Shown in pieces: positions 1 through 8,914 of a stretch of DNA of 37,039 nucleotides. Both the position numbers and the translations under genes were made by a program. Each line of letters starts with the position of its first letter. Positions within the stretch are counted from its first letter, which is position 1. This DNA comes from Methanolinea sp. (GTDB lineage: Archaea > Halobacteriota > Methanomicrobia > Methanomicrobiales > Methanospirillaceae). The notes below the pieces were generated by a model that was given only the letters and a program-made list of their open reading frames with translations, searched no databases and was not told the DNA's origin. Location of the stretch: contig JALOPW010000018.1 in the NCBI GenBank assembly GCA_025453675.1, positions 1 to 37,039 of the forward strand, written 5' to 3'.

Positions 1-1295
1 CGCTGAGCCTCCTTGAACCGGGTAACATCGGCGTCCCGGAAGAGGTAGATCGACTGCTTGGGATCGCCGACGATGAAGAGGCATTCGGTCTCGGGAGTCG
101 GTGTGCCGATGATCGAGAGGATAATATCAAACTGCGTGATATCGGTGTCCTGGAACTCGTCCACGAGGATATACCGGAACCTCGGCATGAAATGGGTGGC
201 TACAAGCTCGCGTTGTTCCAGGAACAATCGCCTGGCACTCAGGATCAAATCTCCAAAATCAAGACCGCCCAGGGTTGCCTTTTCTTTCTCAACGAACTCT
301 TTGTAACGATAAAAGACACGGGAGAGCTCGCGAAGGTACTGCAACGATCCTGTTATGAGGGGGTCAGACGGATCGACCGTCATGCGGAAAAGGGCACGCT
401 TTCGCTCGAGAATATCAGTCAGGTTCCTTCTTGCTGATTTAAAGCTCGAAAGATCTGCCTCTTTCCAGACTTTCCTGCTCCCGACATTCCCCGGTCTTTT
501 CTTAAGGATGGCCGAAGCGGCACAGCAGAAATCTTCGGTGCAGGTAAGGGAGGAGAGCTGTTCGAGCAACGGCCGGATCTCGCCGAGGAATACCGCCGCT
601 TTATCGTCCGTGCCCTCGTACCGGGCCGCGAGGTCGAGGAGGGTACAGACCATGGAGCAGAATGACGGGTCGTTTAGGAGGTCCCGGATCTCGCTGTCCC
701 GGAATGCATTGACTTCCTGCATCCATGATGAAACCACCTGATCCTCATTCTCATCGAGTGCTGCGAAAAACCGGTCGTATAACAATCGTTTATCATACAT
801 CGCCGAAAGCATCGTCCGAAGCGTATACTGGTCGGAGATGGACAGCACGTGGACGACCGCCTCGTTTATCGATCCGGGCTGGCTCGAGTGGACAAGCTCC
901 TCAAATGCCCTCGCGTGTATGCGGGACTCCTGACGTTCGTCCAGCACAACGAAGCCTGGTTCGAGTCCGGCCTCGATCGGGAATTCCCGTAACACCTGCG
1001 CACAAAAGGAGTGAAACGTCTGGACCGGAGCGATCATGAAGTCCTCGGCAGCTTTCTCCCACATCCTTCCCTCCCGCTGTGAGAGTTCCTTCCGGATCCG
1101 TTCCCTCATTTCGGCAGCAGCCTTGTCGGTAAAAGTGAGAGCAAGGATCTCGGGTACACCTACACCCCGTGTCTCGAGAAGGTTGAGATATTTCTGTACG
1201 AGGACGTACGTCTTCCCGGTCCCGGCACCGGCTGTAACCACCATGCTCTGGTCGTGAGTGGTGATCGCCTCGTTCTGTCGTTTCGTTGCCGCCAT
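1..1295 (-). CDS. AddA/UvrD-type DNA helicase, N-terminal part (runs off window)
   Basis: Superfamily 1A DNA helicase, the probable motor subunit of an AddAB-type helicase-nuclease that processes double-strand breaks. About 431 codons are open with no stop, and the C-terminus lies beyond position 1. The Walker A motif GAGTGKT is at residues 23-29, preceded by a Q-motif-like KRQNEAI at 5-11. An LTFTDKAAAEM motif (Ia) follows, and Walker B with LVDEFQDT is near residues 375-382, followed by GDPKQSIYLFR (motif III region). The start ATG overlaps the stop of the AddB-like gene as TGATG and has an AGGAGGTGA ribosome site inside that gene, so the two are translationally coupled. Whether the C-terminal nuclease domain of true AddA exists cannot be seen here. 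The alternative is a UvrD/PcrA-like helicase, but the AddB neighbour favours AddA. Confidence 0.88.
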   Translation of the reverse strand, partial: MAATKRQNEAITTHDQSMVVTAGAGTGKTYVLVQKYLNLLETRGVGVPEILALTFTDKAAAEMRERIRKELSQREGRMWEKAAEDFMIAPVQTFHSFCAQVLREFPIEAGLEPGFVVLDERQESRIHARAFEELVHSSQPGSINEAVVHVLSISDQYTLRTMLSAMYDKRLLYDRFFAALDENEDQVVSSWMQEVNAFRDSEIRDLLNDPSFCSMVCTLLDLAARYEGTDDKAAVFLGEIRPLLEQLSSLTCTEDFCCAASAILKKRPGNVGSRKVWKEADLSSFKSARRNLTDILERKRALFRMTVDPSDPLITGSLQYLRELSRVFYRYKEFVEKEKATLGGLDFGDLILSARRLFLEQRELVATHFMPRFRYILVDEFQDTDITQFDIILSIIGTPTPETECLFIVGDPKQSIYLFRDADVTRFKEAQ

Positions 1296-4200
1296 CAGGT
1301 CACCTCCTCGCATTCGAATATGCGGTACGGGTCAAACCTGCAGATACGCCGGAACTCGCAATATGTATTCGGGCATTTCTCCTCGTGCGGAAGGGGAAAT
1401 TCTCCCTTTCTGATCCGGTGAATGTAATCGAGGGCGAAATCACGGGAACGGCCGAGAGTCCCGGTTAAATCCGGTGAAACCTTCGGACGGGAGACGATCA
1501 GGGCCCTCCCGGTTTCATCGCACAGGAGCATCCGACTCTCTACTTCCTTCCGGATCTTGTAGTACCCGGCCGCCACTCCGCGTTTTCCCGATATCGATTC
1601 GAATGCAAGAAGATAAAGTGGAAGCTGCAGGGCTTTGCCGGCCTCGATATCCTTGAATCGGGGATTTTGTAACCCGGTCTTATAATCATAAATAAGAAAG
1701 AAGCCATCCTGGGAGAGATCGATCCTGTCAATCCTCCCCCTGATTTTCAGATGTTCGGATCCTTCGGATCCCGTAAGCTCGACCGCTTCCTTGACCGATG
1801 CCGGATCATCGGAATCCGCGATTTCCATTCCGAATGAGAATTCAAAACAGGAAGGGACAAGCGGGGACTCTTCCTCTTCTGATTCCCTGATTAAAAACCG
1901 CTCCAGATACCCCGGGCCGGTGTGACTGCCTCCTTTCATCTGAATGCAGGTGGCCTCCCATAGCGGGCTCCTGAATGCATACCTGGCGAGCTCTTCCCCG
2001 ACAATCGCCTGCATAAGTTCTAAAGCCTCCGTCATTGAGGAAAGACCGACTTTCGAATGTCCACTACCAAGCCACCGGCGATAAAACGTAGAGAGGATAT
2101 CGTGGATCGCGGTCCCCCGATCAGCGGCAGAAAGGTTGGGTTCGACCTCCGGAAGATCTTCGAGCCCGACGATGTTCCGGAGGAAAAACTGAAACGGACA
2201 CTGAGCGTAGGTTTCAAGGCTCGTCGGGGAATAGACGTGCTCTGGGCCGTATCGTTCTAAAAGCGCCGCAGATATCTGTTCATCACCCGAAAGAATGCCA
2301 TCATATGGCGAATCACAGAAGCCCGTCCGGTAATAACGTTCTATGTTGACCCTGTTAACAAGATAATCGAGGGGGTGCGAATTACCGGCCCATTCAACAG
2401 CCTGGCAGACGAGATCAGTACCGATGAGTTCCCCGGCACGGATGGCAGAACTGCTTTGGGAGTGAGAGATCCCCACCTCCGTGGAAATTTTCCATCCATC
2501 AGGACAGCATCTCTCCCTGACCCGTTCGAAAAACGCTGAGGTAAGCAGGGGTTTATCCCCATCGGCCAGGGGTGCAGTCAAATATACCTTCTGTGCCGAC
2601 AGGAGTGCGGTGATGAAGAAATATTCCTCTTCATGGAGGATATCGGCGAGCGAACGGGTCCCCATCCTGATATTTTCCAGTGAATTCGTAAAAGGAAGGC
2701 GGGTGGTCAGTCGGGGAACCGCACCCTCGACCATCCCGCAGATGAAAAGGTACGGGAGGTGCTGGTGGGCGCATTCCCGGATACCCAGGACAGATACACC
2801 TTCAGCATCCGGCTCGACACCCCCATCCGACTCTTCAACGATGGTATTTACAATACGGAGGAACTCATCCGTACTCACTTTTCGGTCCTGGAAGAGCCAG
2901 GTGGAATGGGAAAGAGCATCCAGGCGCGTAAGGAAGGTATGAACGATTTGTTCCTCTTGTATCCTGCTCCCATTATCCGATGAAATATACGGCAAACCAT
3001 AGGTTTCAAGAATTCTCCTGTACGTACGGATGAAATCCTGTACACTCTTTTTCCCCTCCAGCCCTTGTAAGGATTCAAAGAGATCCCGGATCCCGTCTCG
3101 CACCCGTTCGACCGAATGCAGGCTGATCCCATGACCTTTCTGGCCGGCTTCAGTCGATAGAGATGCAGAAAGCCGATCCATGCGTTCCAGCCAGGCTCTC
3201 CGGTCTCCTTCAACCAGGGCATGGCGCGATACAAGGTCGACTTCATCAGGATCCAGTCGCAGAGAACCCCCAGGTGCCCTTCCTGGCTGGAAGTACGGAC
3301 TGTTTACCAGTCGTACGACATCCTCGCGGGTATAGCGGTTTGCGACAATACCGATGATCCCGGTCAGAAACCGGATAACAGAAAATTGCGACAATCGCGG
3401 AGAGATCTTTGCGTTCCAGGGAATCCCGAAATCCGAGAATACCTCGTCAATGATCCCAAGCTCCTGACGGAGTTCAGGAAATGCGACCGAAATATCGGAA
3501 AGAGGGACTCCTGTATCATGAATACGGCAGATCTCCGCAGCAATGCCCTGAAGTTCGGTGTAGTGTGAGGGAAATGTATCCAGCCTTATGGATCCACCCG
3601 CATCGATCGGTTCCGCTTGTGAAAAAATCCCGGTTAATTGCGATCGATAGGAGGGAGATGGATCAAACGATGTTATGGTATCAATATTCCCCGCCCATTC
3701 GAGGGGATCATTAAAGACATCCGGATCATAACCTGCCGGGATGAAGCACCGGAACGATTTAGATTTCTCCTGTAAAACCCGAAGCAGGTCCTGTTCAAGT
3801 GGCAATGGTTTGAGGACTCCGTACAGGAAAATATGGCCCGAAGCCTTGGAATCCGATACCGCCATGTGATCGATCGTCCATTCCATGATGGTATCGCTAT
3901 CCACAAGGTCCAGGTCGCCCAGATGCCGCCGATATGCCGAAATGATCAGGTCGATTTGATCGCTTTTATCACTCTGAAGTTCGAGCAGGCATTCAGGAAA
4001 TATAACTTTTCTCGTGGTGACGACGGACATAAAAGTCCTAAGGTCATCGAGTGTTCCCGGTAAAGGATGACTTCGTGAAAAAAACAACGGGAGCTGCTCT
4101 TTATTTTCCATGAGGGCCTGGGTGAGGAGTATTTTTGACTCTGCCTTTGAAAGATACCGGGTCGTCGTCCTGTTCTCTTCGAAATAATTCCTGCAATAAC

Positions 4201-4420
4201 TCTCCAGCGTGCAGATCCGGGAGGGAATATACGGAATATTCTTTTCAGCGAGCACAACCCGGACATATTGTACGAGCCGCTCGGTGGGAAGGATGAACCA
4301 GGTATCAAAGGGTGAGTCAGACGAACAGGATTGGTACTGATCGATAAATGCCTCCAACCCATCGCCGGGGAGACCGCGAATAAATCTTACTTGAGCCATT
4401 GTTAGAGATTTCCGTGTCAT
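1295..4420 (-). CDS. AddB-like helicase-nuclease subunit with PD-(D/E)XK Fe-S nuclease
   Basis: Protein of 1041 residues, close to the size of AddB, the partner of AddA in bacterial double-strand-break resection. The N-terminal region is helicase-like but its loop (about residues 14-20, GLPGDG) is not a working Walker A, so ATP hydrolysis probably rests on the AddA partner. The C-terminal third is a RecB-family nuclease with RIDRID followed by YDYKTG (PD-(D/E)XK core). Iron-sulfur-type cysteines are present: one in SLETYAQCPFQFF and three near the end at 1016, 1021 and 1027, a C-x4-C-x5-C spacing slightly different from the Cx2Cx5C usual in AddB. The start is uncertain: ATG at 4420 is used, ATG at 4399 is possible, and neither has a clear ribosome site. 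It sits 35 bases after the Rad50-like gene and overlaps the AddA-like gene, so one operon is likely. Archaea rarely use AddAB, so horizontal transfer is inferred. Confidence 0.85.
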   Translation of the reverse strand: MTRKSLTMAQVRFIRGLPGDGLEAFIDQYQSCSSDSPFDTWFILPTERLVQYVRVVLAEKNIPYIPSRICTLESYCRNYFEENRTTTRYLSKAESKILLTQALMENKEQLPLFFSRSHPLPGTLDDLRTFMSVVTTRKVIFPECLLELQSDKSDQIDLIISAYRRHLGDLDLVDSDTIMEWTIDHMAVSDSKASGHIFLYGVLKPLPLEQDLLRVLQEKSKSFRCFIPAGYDPDVFNDPLEWAGNIDTITSFDPSPSYRSQLTGIFSQAEPIDAGGSIRLDTFPSHYTELQGIAAEICRIHDTGVPLSDISVAFPELRQELGIIDEVFSDFGIPWNAKISPRLSQFSVIRFLTGIIGIVANRYTREDVVRLVNSPYFQPGRAPGGSLRLDPDEVDLVSRHALVEGDRRAWLERMDRLSASLSTEAGQKGHGISLHSVERVRDGIRDLFESLQGLEGKKSVQDFIRTYRRILETYGLPYISSDNGSRIQEEQIVHTFLTRLDALSHSTWLFQDRKVSTDEFLRIVNTIVEESDGGVEPDAEGVSVLGIRECAHQHLPYLFICGMVEGAVPRLTTRLPFTNSLENIRMGTRSLADILHEEEYFFITALLSAQKVYLTAPLADGDKPLLTSAFFERVRERCCPDGWKISTEVGISHSQSSSAIRAGELIGTDLVCQAVEWAGNSHPLDYLVNRVNIERYYRTGFCDSPYDGILSGDEQISAALLERYGPEHVYSPTSLETYAQCPFQFFLRNIVGLEDLPEVEPNLSAADRGTAIHDILSTFYRRWLGSGHSKVGLSSMTEALELMQAIVGEELARYAFRSPLWEATCIQMKGGSHTGPGYLERFLIRESEEEESPLVPSCFEFSFGMEIADSDDPASVKEAVELTGSEGSEHLKIRGRIDRIDLSQDGFFLIYDYKTGLQNPRFKDIEAGKALQLPLYLLAFESISGKRGVAAGYYKIRKEVESRMLLCDETGRALIVSRPKVSPDLTGTLGRSRDFALDYIHRIRKGEFPLPHEEKCPNTYCEFRRICRFDPYRIFECEEVT

Positions 4421-4455
4421 GCATACGGATTAACAAGAATTCATTTTTCCGAATT

Positions 4456-7161
4456 TCATGAAATTTTACCATCTGCAGGAACAGATATTACTCGTCCATT
4501 AATCCCAAGATATGGGGTATCGTTGCAAGTTGAAACGATGATTTGACAGGAGTTGGTTGCAACTTCCTGTAAGATGAGAGATAATCGTTTCATTCTTAAT
4601 GGATCCGCATTCACAAGGCGATCATCAATGACAACGAGATTTCGTTCATTTCTGCTTAAAATTACTCCTAAAGCCAATCGTAAAAGAACCACGATTTGTT
4701 CATAGGTCCCATAACTCAAACAATCAAGGGGAACGAGAGATTCAAAACGTTTGCTTTGAACAGCAGTAGGTAACAGCTCTTCATTCAACTCCAAGTTGCA
4801 ATAAGTTTCATCAGTCAAATCGGTAAGCCATTTACTTACCAAATCGCTAACCGGCCCAGCGATAGCTTCTGATTGGTCTTTACGGAGGGTGATGAACATA
4901 TCATGTAATAATTTGATTGAATCAGCTTCGAGTTTCAATCTCGTAGACCGACGTTGTTTTGCCTCCAGCAACGCTTCAGAATCTGAAATTTGAGAATAAA
5001 GCCCCTGTGCTGCAGATTCTTCAATTCTGGCCTTACGATCAATAATATCGCTTTCAATTTTTCGTATTTGTTCCTGAAGGGCAAATATCATCTGTTCTTT
5101 TTCTTTATAGAGTTTCTTTGGTATTTCCACGTCTTTTTCATAATTGGATATTATATTCTTAAGATCTGCGTCCAAGTTTTCATGTATCTCCTTGTTTTTA
5201 TTGACCTGTAACTCAAGATCGGTTCGTGTTCCATATTTCTTTAATAGATCTATATTTTCAGATTCAAGACTGCTGATTTGAGAAGTAATTTTTACAACAT
5301 CTCCACGTGCATCTGTTGCATTCTGGATTGAAGCAAGTCTTTTATCACGTGCATCCTTTTCATACTGTTGTTCGTTTTTAATATCCTGGATAAGTCGTTT
5401 CTTATTTGTCTCTAACCGATTGATTTTTTCATGAAGTTCCTTACTTGAGATATTTTTCCAGACTTCAGGAATAGACCGAACCAATAGTGATTCTTCCGTA
5501 ATTTCACGATTCAATCGTGCAAGTTCATCTGAATTTTTACCATCTGCTTCATTTATCAACGTGTCTAAAATCTTTTTCCGTTGTTTAATATCTCTCTCCA
5601 AATCGACACGTTTCTGGTGTAAATCGGAAAGAGATTGTCTATCATCTACATTAAAGCGTAAATAAATAGCATCAATTTTTTTTCGCATCAATTGCGACTG
5701 ACTATTCAATTCTTCAAGAGATGTTCCTCCTCCGCGGACGTGAATTAATCCCACTTTATCTATTGTAAATGTGGTTGGGGTGAGAATGAGGAATTCTTTA
5801 TCGTGATCGACATGATTTGGGGAGGGATTAACCGATATTGAAGATCCTCCTTTTTCAAGATCGAACTTTACACGGATAGCGCTTGCCCTGGCCTCTGCTT
5901 CAGATATCTGAAGACTATTCCAGGTATCGTCAAATTCAGCCCACTCTTTTCTTGAAGGCGCAATTAATTCGGCGAGTTCTTCCTTAATTTTTTGATATTC
6001 TCCATCCGCCAATGAGATTCTGGATAAATATTCCAGAATAATATCCCTTTCTTTTTTAAGCTGAGAAATTTTCTCAAGGGCATGGTTCAAATGCAGTTCA
6101 TCTTCGATTTCTTTCAGCATGGGTTCAAATTCATTCTTCCACTTTTGATGATGCGTATCTTCTGTACGTTTTTCTATTCGGGCATTTGATTCATGGGTCT
6201 CCGAGATATCTTTCGCTTCCTGCAATTCCTGGTTTAATGTAACTATTTTTTTATTGCGGCGAACGATAAGGTCCAAATCTTCAAAAAGTGCTTTATATGT
6301 TTGTTCTGCCTTGCTGACCTCATACTCTTTTCTTTGTCTTTGTTCTTCAATATGACTCGCATTTTCGAGTCCCCTTTGAAGTTGAAAAAGTTCATCTTGC
6401 GCAATTTTCAGATGCTGTTGTTTGACTTTTTTCCTTTCGAAAAATTCTTCAAGCTCGTAACGAAGAGTATCCACATTTGATGCTTTTTCATGGAGTTTAT
6501 CGAGCATTTCCGTTATTTCAACAATTTCATTTTGAATCGCCGCTAATTCACTATTTGATTTTATTTTACCAGATTGGGGTGTAAAATAACTATCATAGAG
6601 GTCATTAATTTCGTTTTCAATTGCCTCTTCATCCGGGTGACTCGCAACAAATTCAATAATACCCGATAAATTCTGTTTAATGCCTTCTGCCCACATATGT
6701 TTTGGAAAGGACTCTTCTTTCTGCAGATACCACAAGGCCTGAGCTAATCCCCTGTTTTCGGGTTGCGCTGTGCGACTCGAAGCTGTCCCACTGAGAATGT
6801 TCCTGAGCTCAGAGTCTGCTTTATCGCCTTCGTGATCGAGATCCCACCGGCTATTTCTCTCAGTGAAGAATTCACAAATCGGTTGTTGGAGGAATCGTTT
6901 TTTGACCTTATATCGATGCCCGCTCTTATAGAAAATAAGTTCAACCTCGGGTCCAAGCGAACTATTCAATGGCTGAATCTTCCTGATTTCTTCCGCTTTT
7001 GATGAATAACGGTCAAACATAACACGCGTAAGCGCCTCAAATAACGTAGATTTGCCCGCTTCATTCCTTCCTACTACAAGATTGAATCCTTTGTCGAAAG
7101 AAAATGAATGAAGTTCACGATAACCTCTCCAATTCTTCAAGGAGAGCGTTTCGATAATCAC
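4456..7161 (-). CDS. Rad50/SbcC-like (YhaN-type) coiled-coil ATPase
   Basis: SMC/Rad50-type ABC ATPase of 901 residues, expected to pair with the Mre11-like nuclease upstream. Walker A GRNEAGKST is at residues 31-39. Long charged, glutamate/lysine-rich coiled-coil segments fill roughly 190-420 and 470-770. The signature motif LSYGT is at 815-819 and the Walker B region VVIDDRLVNAD has its acidic pair at 846-847. The LSxGTxxQ form and the DD in Walker B resemble YhaN-type ATPases more than classical SbcC/Rad50. No CxxC zinc hook is present anywhere in the coiled coil. The start is GTG in a GTGA overlap with the upstream gene, with a strong GGAGGAGG ribosome site. Base composition is distinctly AT-rich, unlike the GC-rich genes after 8.4 kb, which suggests transfer. 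Confidence 0.85.
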   Translation of the reverse strand: MIIETLSLKNWRGYRELHSFSFDKGFNLVVGRNEAGKSTLFEALTRVMFDRYSSKAEEIRKIQPLNSSLGPEVELIFYKSGHRYKVKKRFLQQPICEFFTERNSRWDLDHEGDKADSELRNILSGTASSRTAQPENRGLAQALWYLQKEESFPKHMWAEGIKQNLSGIIEFVASHPDEEAIENEINDLYDSYFTPQSGKIKSNSELAAIQNEIVEITEMLDKLHEKASNVDTLRYELEEFFERKKVKQQHLKIAQDELFQLQRGLENASHIEEQRQRKEYEVSKAEQTYKALFEDLDLIVRRNKKIVTLNQELQEAKDISETHESNARIEKRTEDTHHQKWKNEFEPMLKEIEDELHLNHALEKISQLKKERDIILEYLSRISLADGEYQKIKEELAELIAPSRKEWAEFDDTWNSLQISEAEARASAIRVKFDLEKGGSSISVNPSPNHVDHDKEFLILTPTTFTIDKVGLIHVRGGGTSLEELNSQSQLMRKKIDAIYLRFNVDDRQSLSDLHQKRVDLERDIKQRKKILDTLINEADGKNSDELARLNREITEESLLVRSIPEVWKNISSKELHEKINRLETNKKRLIQDIKNEQQYEKDARDKRLASIQNATDARGDVVKITSQISSLESENIDLLKKYGTRTDLELQVNKNKEIHENLDADLKNIISNYEKDVEIPKKLYKEKEQMIFALQEQIRKIESDIIDRKARIEESAAQGLYSQISDSEALLEAKQRRSTRLKLEADSIKLLHDMFITLRKDQSEAIAGPVSDLVSKWLTDLTDETYCNLELNEELLPTAVQSKRFESLVPLDCLSYGTYEQIVVLLRLALGVILSRNERNLVVIDDRLVNADPLRMKRLSLILQEVATNSCQIIVSTCNDTPYLGINGRVISVPADGKIS

Positions 7162-8291
7162 TTTTTCCTCCTCCTTTCAAAAGTGAATAGCAAATTTCTC
7201 GCTTTTTGAACAACTAACCTGTCCTGACCCGCAAAAACATGACATGGTGGCTGAGGAATCTTCCCCTGTAGAATGTTTTGGAGAGATTCATCCATATCAT
7301 GTAAGATGCCCTCTGGTAATCGTATAGCAGTGTTGTCATCGATTGGCATCTCCTCATCCTGATCCCATTCCAGATAAAATGCACCTTCATCCAACTCGGC
7401 ACGAAATGATTCCAATTGTTGGATAAAATCTCCATCTTGTGATAAATAGAGATGAACATGGATTCGTAAAACCAAAGAAGCAAGTGGTCCGAGCATACGA
7501 ATCGATTTTTCTAATTTTTCAATATCGGTAATATCTTTTATCTCGACAGAAAATTCAGCCCAATTCAATGAGCAGCACTTGATTTTTTCAATTGTCGGCG
7601 ATATCCCAGGTGCAGAAATCTCAACAATTACGACATTTCCAGAGTCATGTTCATTATAACTCGTAGGTTCAAAAGAACCGGGATAAAGAGCACGATCGTA
7701 TTGGAAAAAACTATGCCAATCTCCCAATGCGAGATAGTCCAGTCCTTTCTCTTTGGCACAACTTTTCGCGATAGGAAAATTGATCGAATCAGGTAGAATA
7801 TCAAGAGATCCATGAGCTATCCCGATTCGAATTCTTTTATCATCAGGTAATCTCTTCGGTATCCATATCGTTGGGTCGATACTGCTGCGCTTTTGCTTCA
7901 CTGGGCAGGGATATAACGTTATTCCATTATTCAGGTTATATTCCATTTCATCATTCAGTAGTATTATATGGGAACCAACTCTATGCCAACTCGTCCTGTC
8001 CCATATAGCTCCAGGAAGGAATGGATCATGGTTTCCTGGTAGAATAAAAACAGGGATTGGGGCAAATTGATTCAGGATATCAACAGTTTTTTTCACGACA
8101 ATTTCATCAACATCATTGTGTTCGAAAGTATCCCCAGCAATAATAACGAAGTCTACATTATTTTTTTTCGCGAGATTGAGAACAGTTGATCCGGTTTCGT
8201 ATCGTTTAATCCGAATCTCTTTTGACTTCTTGCCTGCATGTACTGCACGCATTCCCATTTGCCAGTCAGAGGTATGAAGAAACCGGACCAA
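7158..8291 (-). CDS. Mre11/SbcD-like metallophosphoesterase with variant metal ligands
   Basis: Calcineurin-like phosphoesterase of 377 residues, probably the nuclease partner of the overlapping Rad50/YhaN-like ATPase. The family motifs are in order: HTSDWQMG (6-13), IIAGD (D54), PGNHD (N87, H88), IAHG (H160) and LGDWH (191-193). In Mre11/SbcD the first motif normally reads SDxH and the last GHxH. Here the histidines are replaced by Q11 and D191, so the metal site is altered or follows a subfamily pattern. The start is TTG at 8291, chosen because a GAGGA ribosome site lies 7 bases upstream and no ATG fits. It is the first gene of the minus-strand operon leading to AddB and AddA-like genes and is AT-rich like its neighbour. 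Assignment to the superfamily is secure; the exact substrate (DNA ends) is inferred. Confidence 0.85.
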   Translation of the reverse strand: MVRFLHTSDWQMGMRAVHAGKKSKEIRIKRYETGSTVLNLAKKNNVDFVIIAGDTFEHNDVDEIVVKKTVDILNQFAPIPVFILPGNHDPFLPGAIWDRTSWHRVGSHIILLNDEMEYNLNNGITLYPCPVKQKRSSIDPTIWIPKRLPDDKRIRIGIAHGSLDILPDSINFPIAKSCAKEKGLDYLALGDWHSFFQYDRALYPGSFEPTSYNEHDSGNVVIVEISAPGISPTIEKIKCCSLNWAEFSVEIKDITDIEKLEKSIRMLGPLASLVLRIHVHLYLSQDGDFIQQLESFRAELDEGAFYLEWDQDEEMPIDDNTAIRLPEGILHDMDESLQNILQGKIPQPPCHVFAGQDRLVVQKARNLLFTFERRRKK

Positions 8292-8324
8292 TTGCTATTC
8301 CTCTAAATACATAGTATTCGTTCC

Positions 8325-8334
8325 AAATATATTA
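8325..8334 (-). promoter_or_regulatory. TATA-box candidate for the end-processing operon
   Basis: On the minus strand the sequence TAATATATTT lies about 34-43 bases before the TTG start of the Mre11-like gene. The spacing suits an archaeal TATA box with a short leader carrying the GAGGA ribosome site at 8299-8303. No activator site is evident. Confidence 0.45.
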
Positions 8335-8392
8335 CTAAATTGGCAATTCTTATGTTTGGCGAATAGACCTAATAGGGTATATACTTCATCAA

Positions 8393-8563
8393 AAGACTGC
8401 CAAGATCGAGATCCAGACCCTCGACCGGGGCGAGGCGATCATCAGCACCATAGGTATCCCGTTCCCGGTGAGCACCCGGATTCACAAATTCGAGGACTAC
8501 ATCGGGGTGCTGAACAGGGAGAAGCCCTCGTCCCTCTCGGACGGCCTTGAGAAGGGGTTTTGA
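8393..8563 (+). pseudogene. C-terminal fragment, possibly of a HerA/DUF87-type ATPase
   Basis: A GC-rich reading frame ends in TGA at 8561-8563 and encodes roughly 56 residues containing DRGEAIISTIGIPFPVST and IHKFEDYIGVLN. It has no start codon; the frame is open back to about 8339 but is AT-rich and non-protein-like before 8390. The pattern RGEAIIS-x-GIPFPV looks like the tail of HerA-like/DUF87 hexameric ATPases, recalled from family patterns and not searched. HerA usually partners Mre11-Rad50-NurA in archaea, so a severed HerA end next to an Mre11/Rad50-like block is suggestive. The switch in base composition near 8385-8393 marks a likely junction. It could also be the end of an unrelated protein. 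Confidence 0.4.
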
Positions 8564-8601
8564 CCGGAACGATGGCGAAAAACCCCAACGCGACCGTCGC
8601 A

Positions 8602-8623
8602 GGAGGCGGGGACCTCCGCCTCC
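8602..8623 (+). terminator. GC-rich hairpin after the ATPase remnant
   Basis: GGAGGCGG (8602-8609) and CCGCCTCC (8616-8623) form an 8-bp perfect stem with a 6-base loop. It lies 39 bases past the stop of the remnant gene. There is no T-tract behind it, so it may be a relic terminator or a structural element. Confidence 0.3.
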
Positions 8624-8731
8624 CTGTAAGCGGAAGGCCATGATCCAGGCAGTGCTGGGGAAGAGATGAAGAGCCCCTCCGCTCCATCAGGTATCTTATA
8701 GTCAGGTTCCGCATATGAGTATGGTGATTTG

Positions 8732-8914
8732 GTGTCCAAACCGGCAATCGATGCAGTATTCGAGGCGATGTTCATCCTCACCGATATACGCGTGATGCTT
8801 CGCGAGACCGCCCCTGCCCATGTTCTCTCGCCTGCCCAGCGGGAGGAAGCCTTCGCACTGCTTGAAGGTCTCGAGGATAAGGTAAAGACTCTGCGCCGGG
8901 AGCTCCTGCCATGA
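8732..8914 (+). CDS. Small helical protein translationally coupled to SepCysS
   Basis: Protein of 60 residues from GTG 8732 (a TTG lies one codon earlier), with a GGTGA ribosome site 4-5 bases upstream. Its stop overlaps the SepCysS start as ATGA. The sequence is rich in Leu, Glu, Arg and Ala and should form two or three amphipathic helices (FEAMFILTDIRVMLRE, then QREEAFALLEGLEDKVKTLRR). I do not recognise the family. In class I methanogens a separate protein, SepCysE, bridges SepRS and SepCysS. A tiny helical partner encoded in strict coupling with SepCysS could play an analogous role, but no residue match to SepCysE can be claimed from inspection. Confidence 0.65.
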   Translation: MSKPAIDAVFEAMFILTDIRVMLRETAPAHVLSPAQREEAFALLEGLEDKVKTLRRELLP

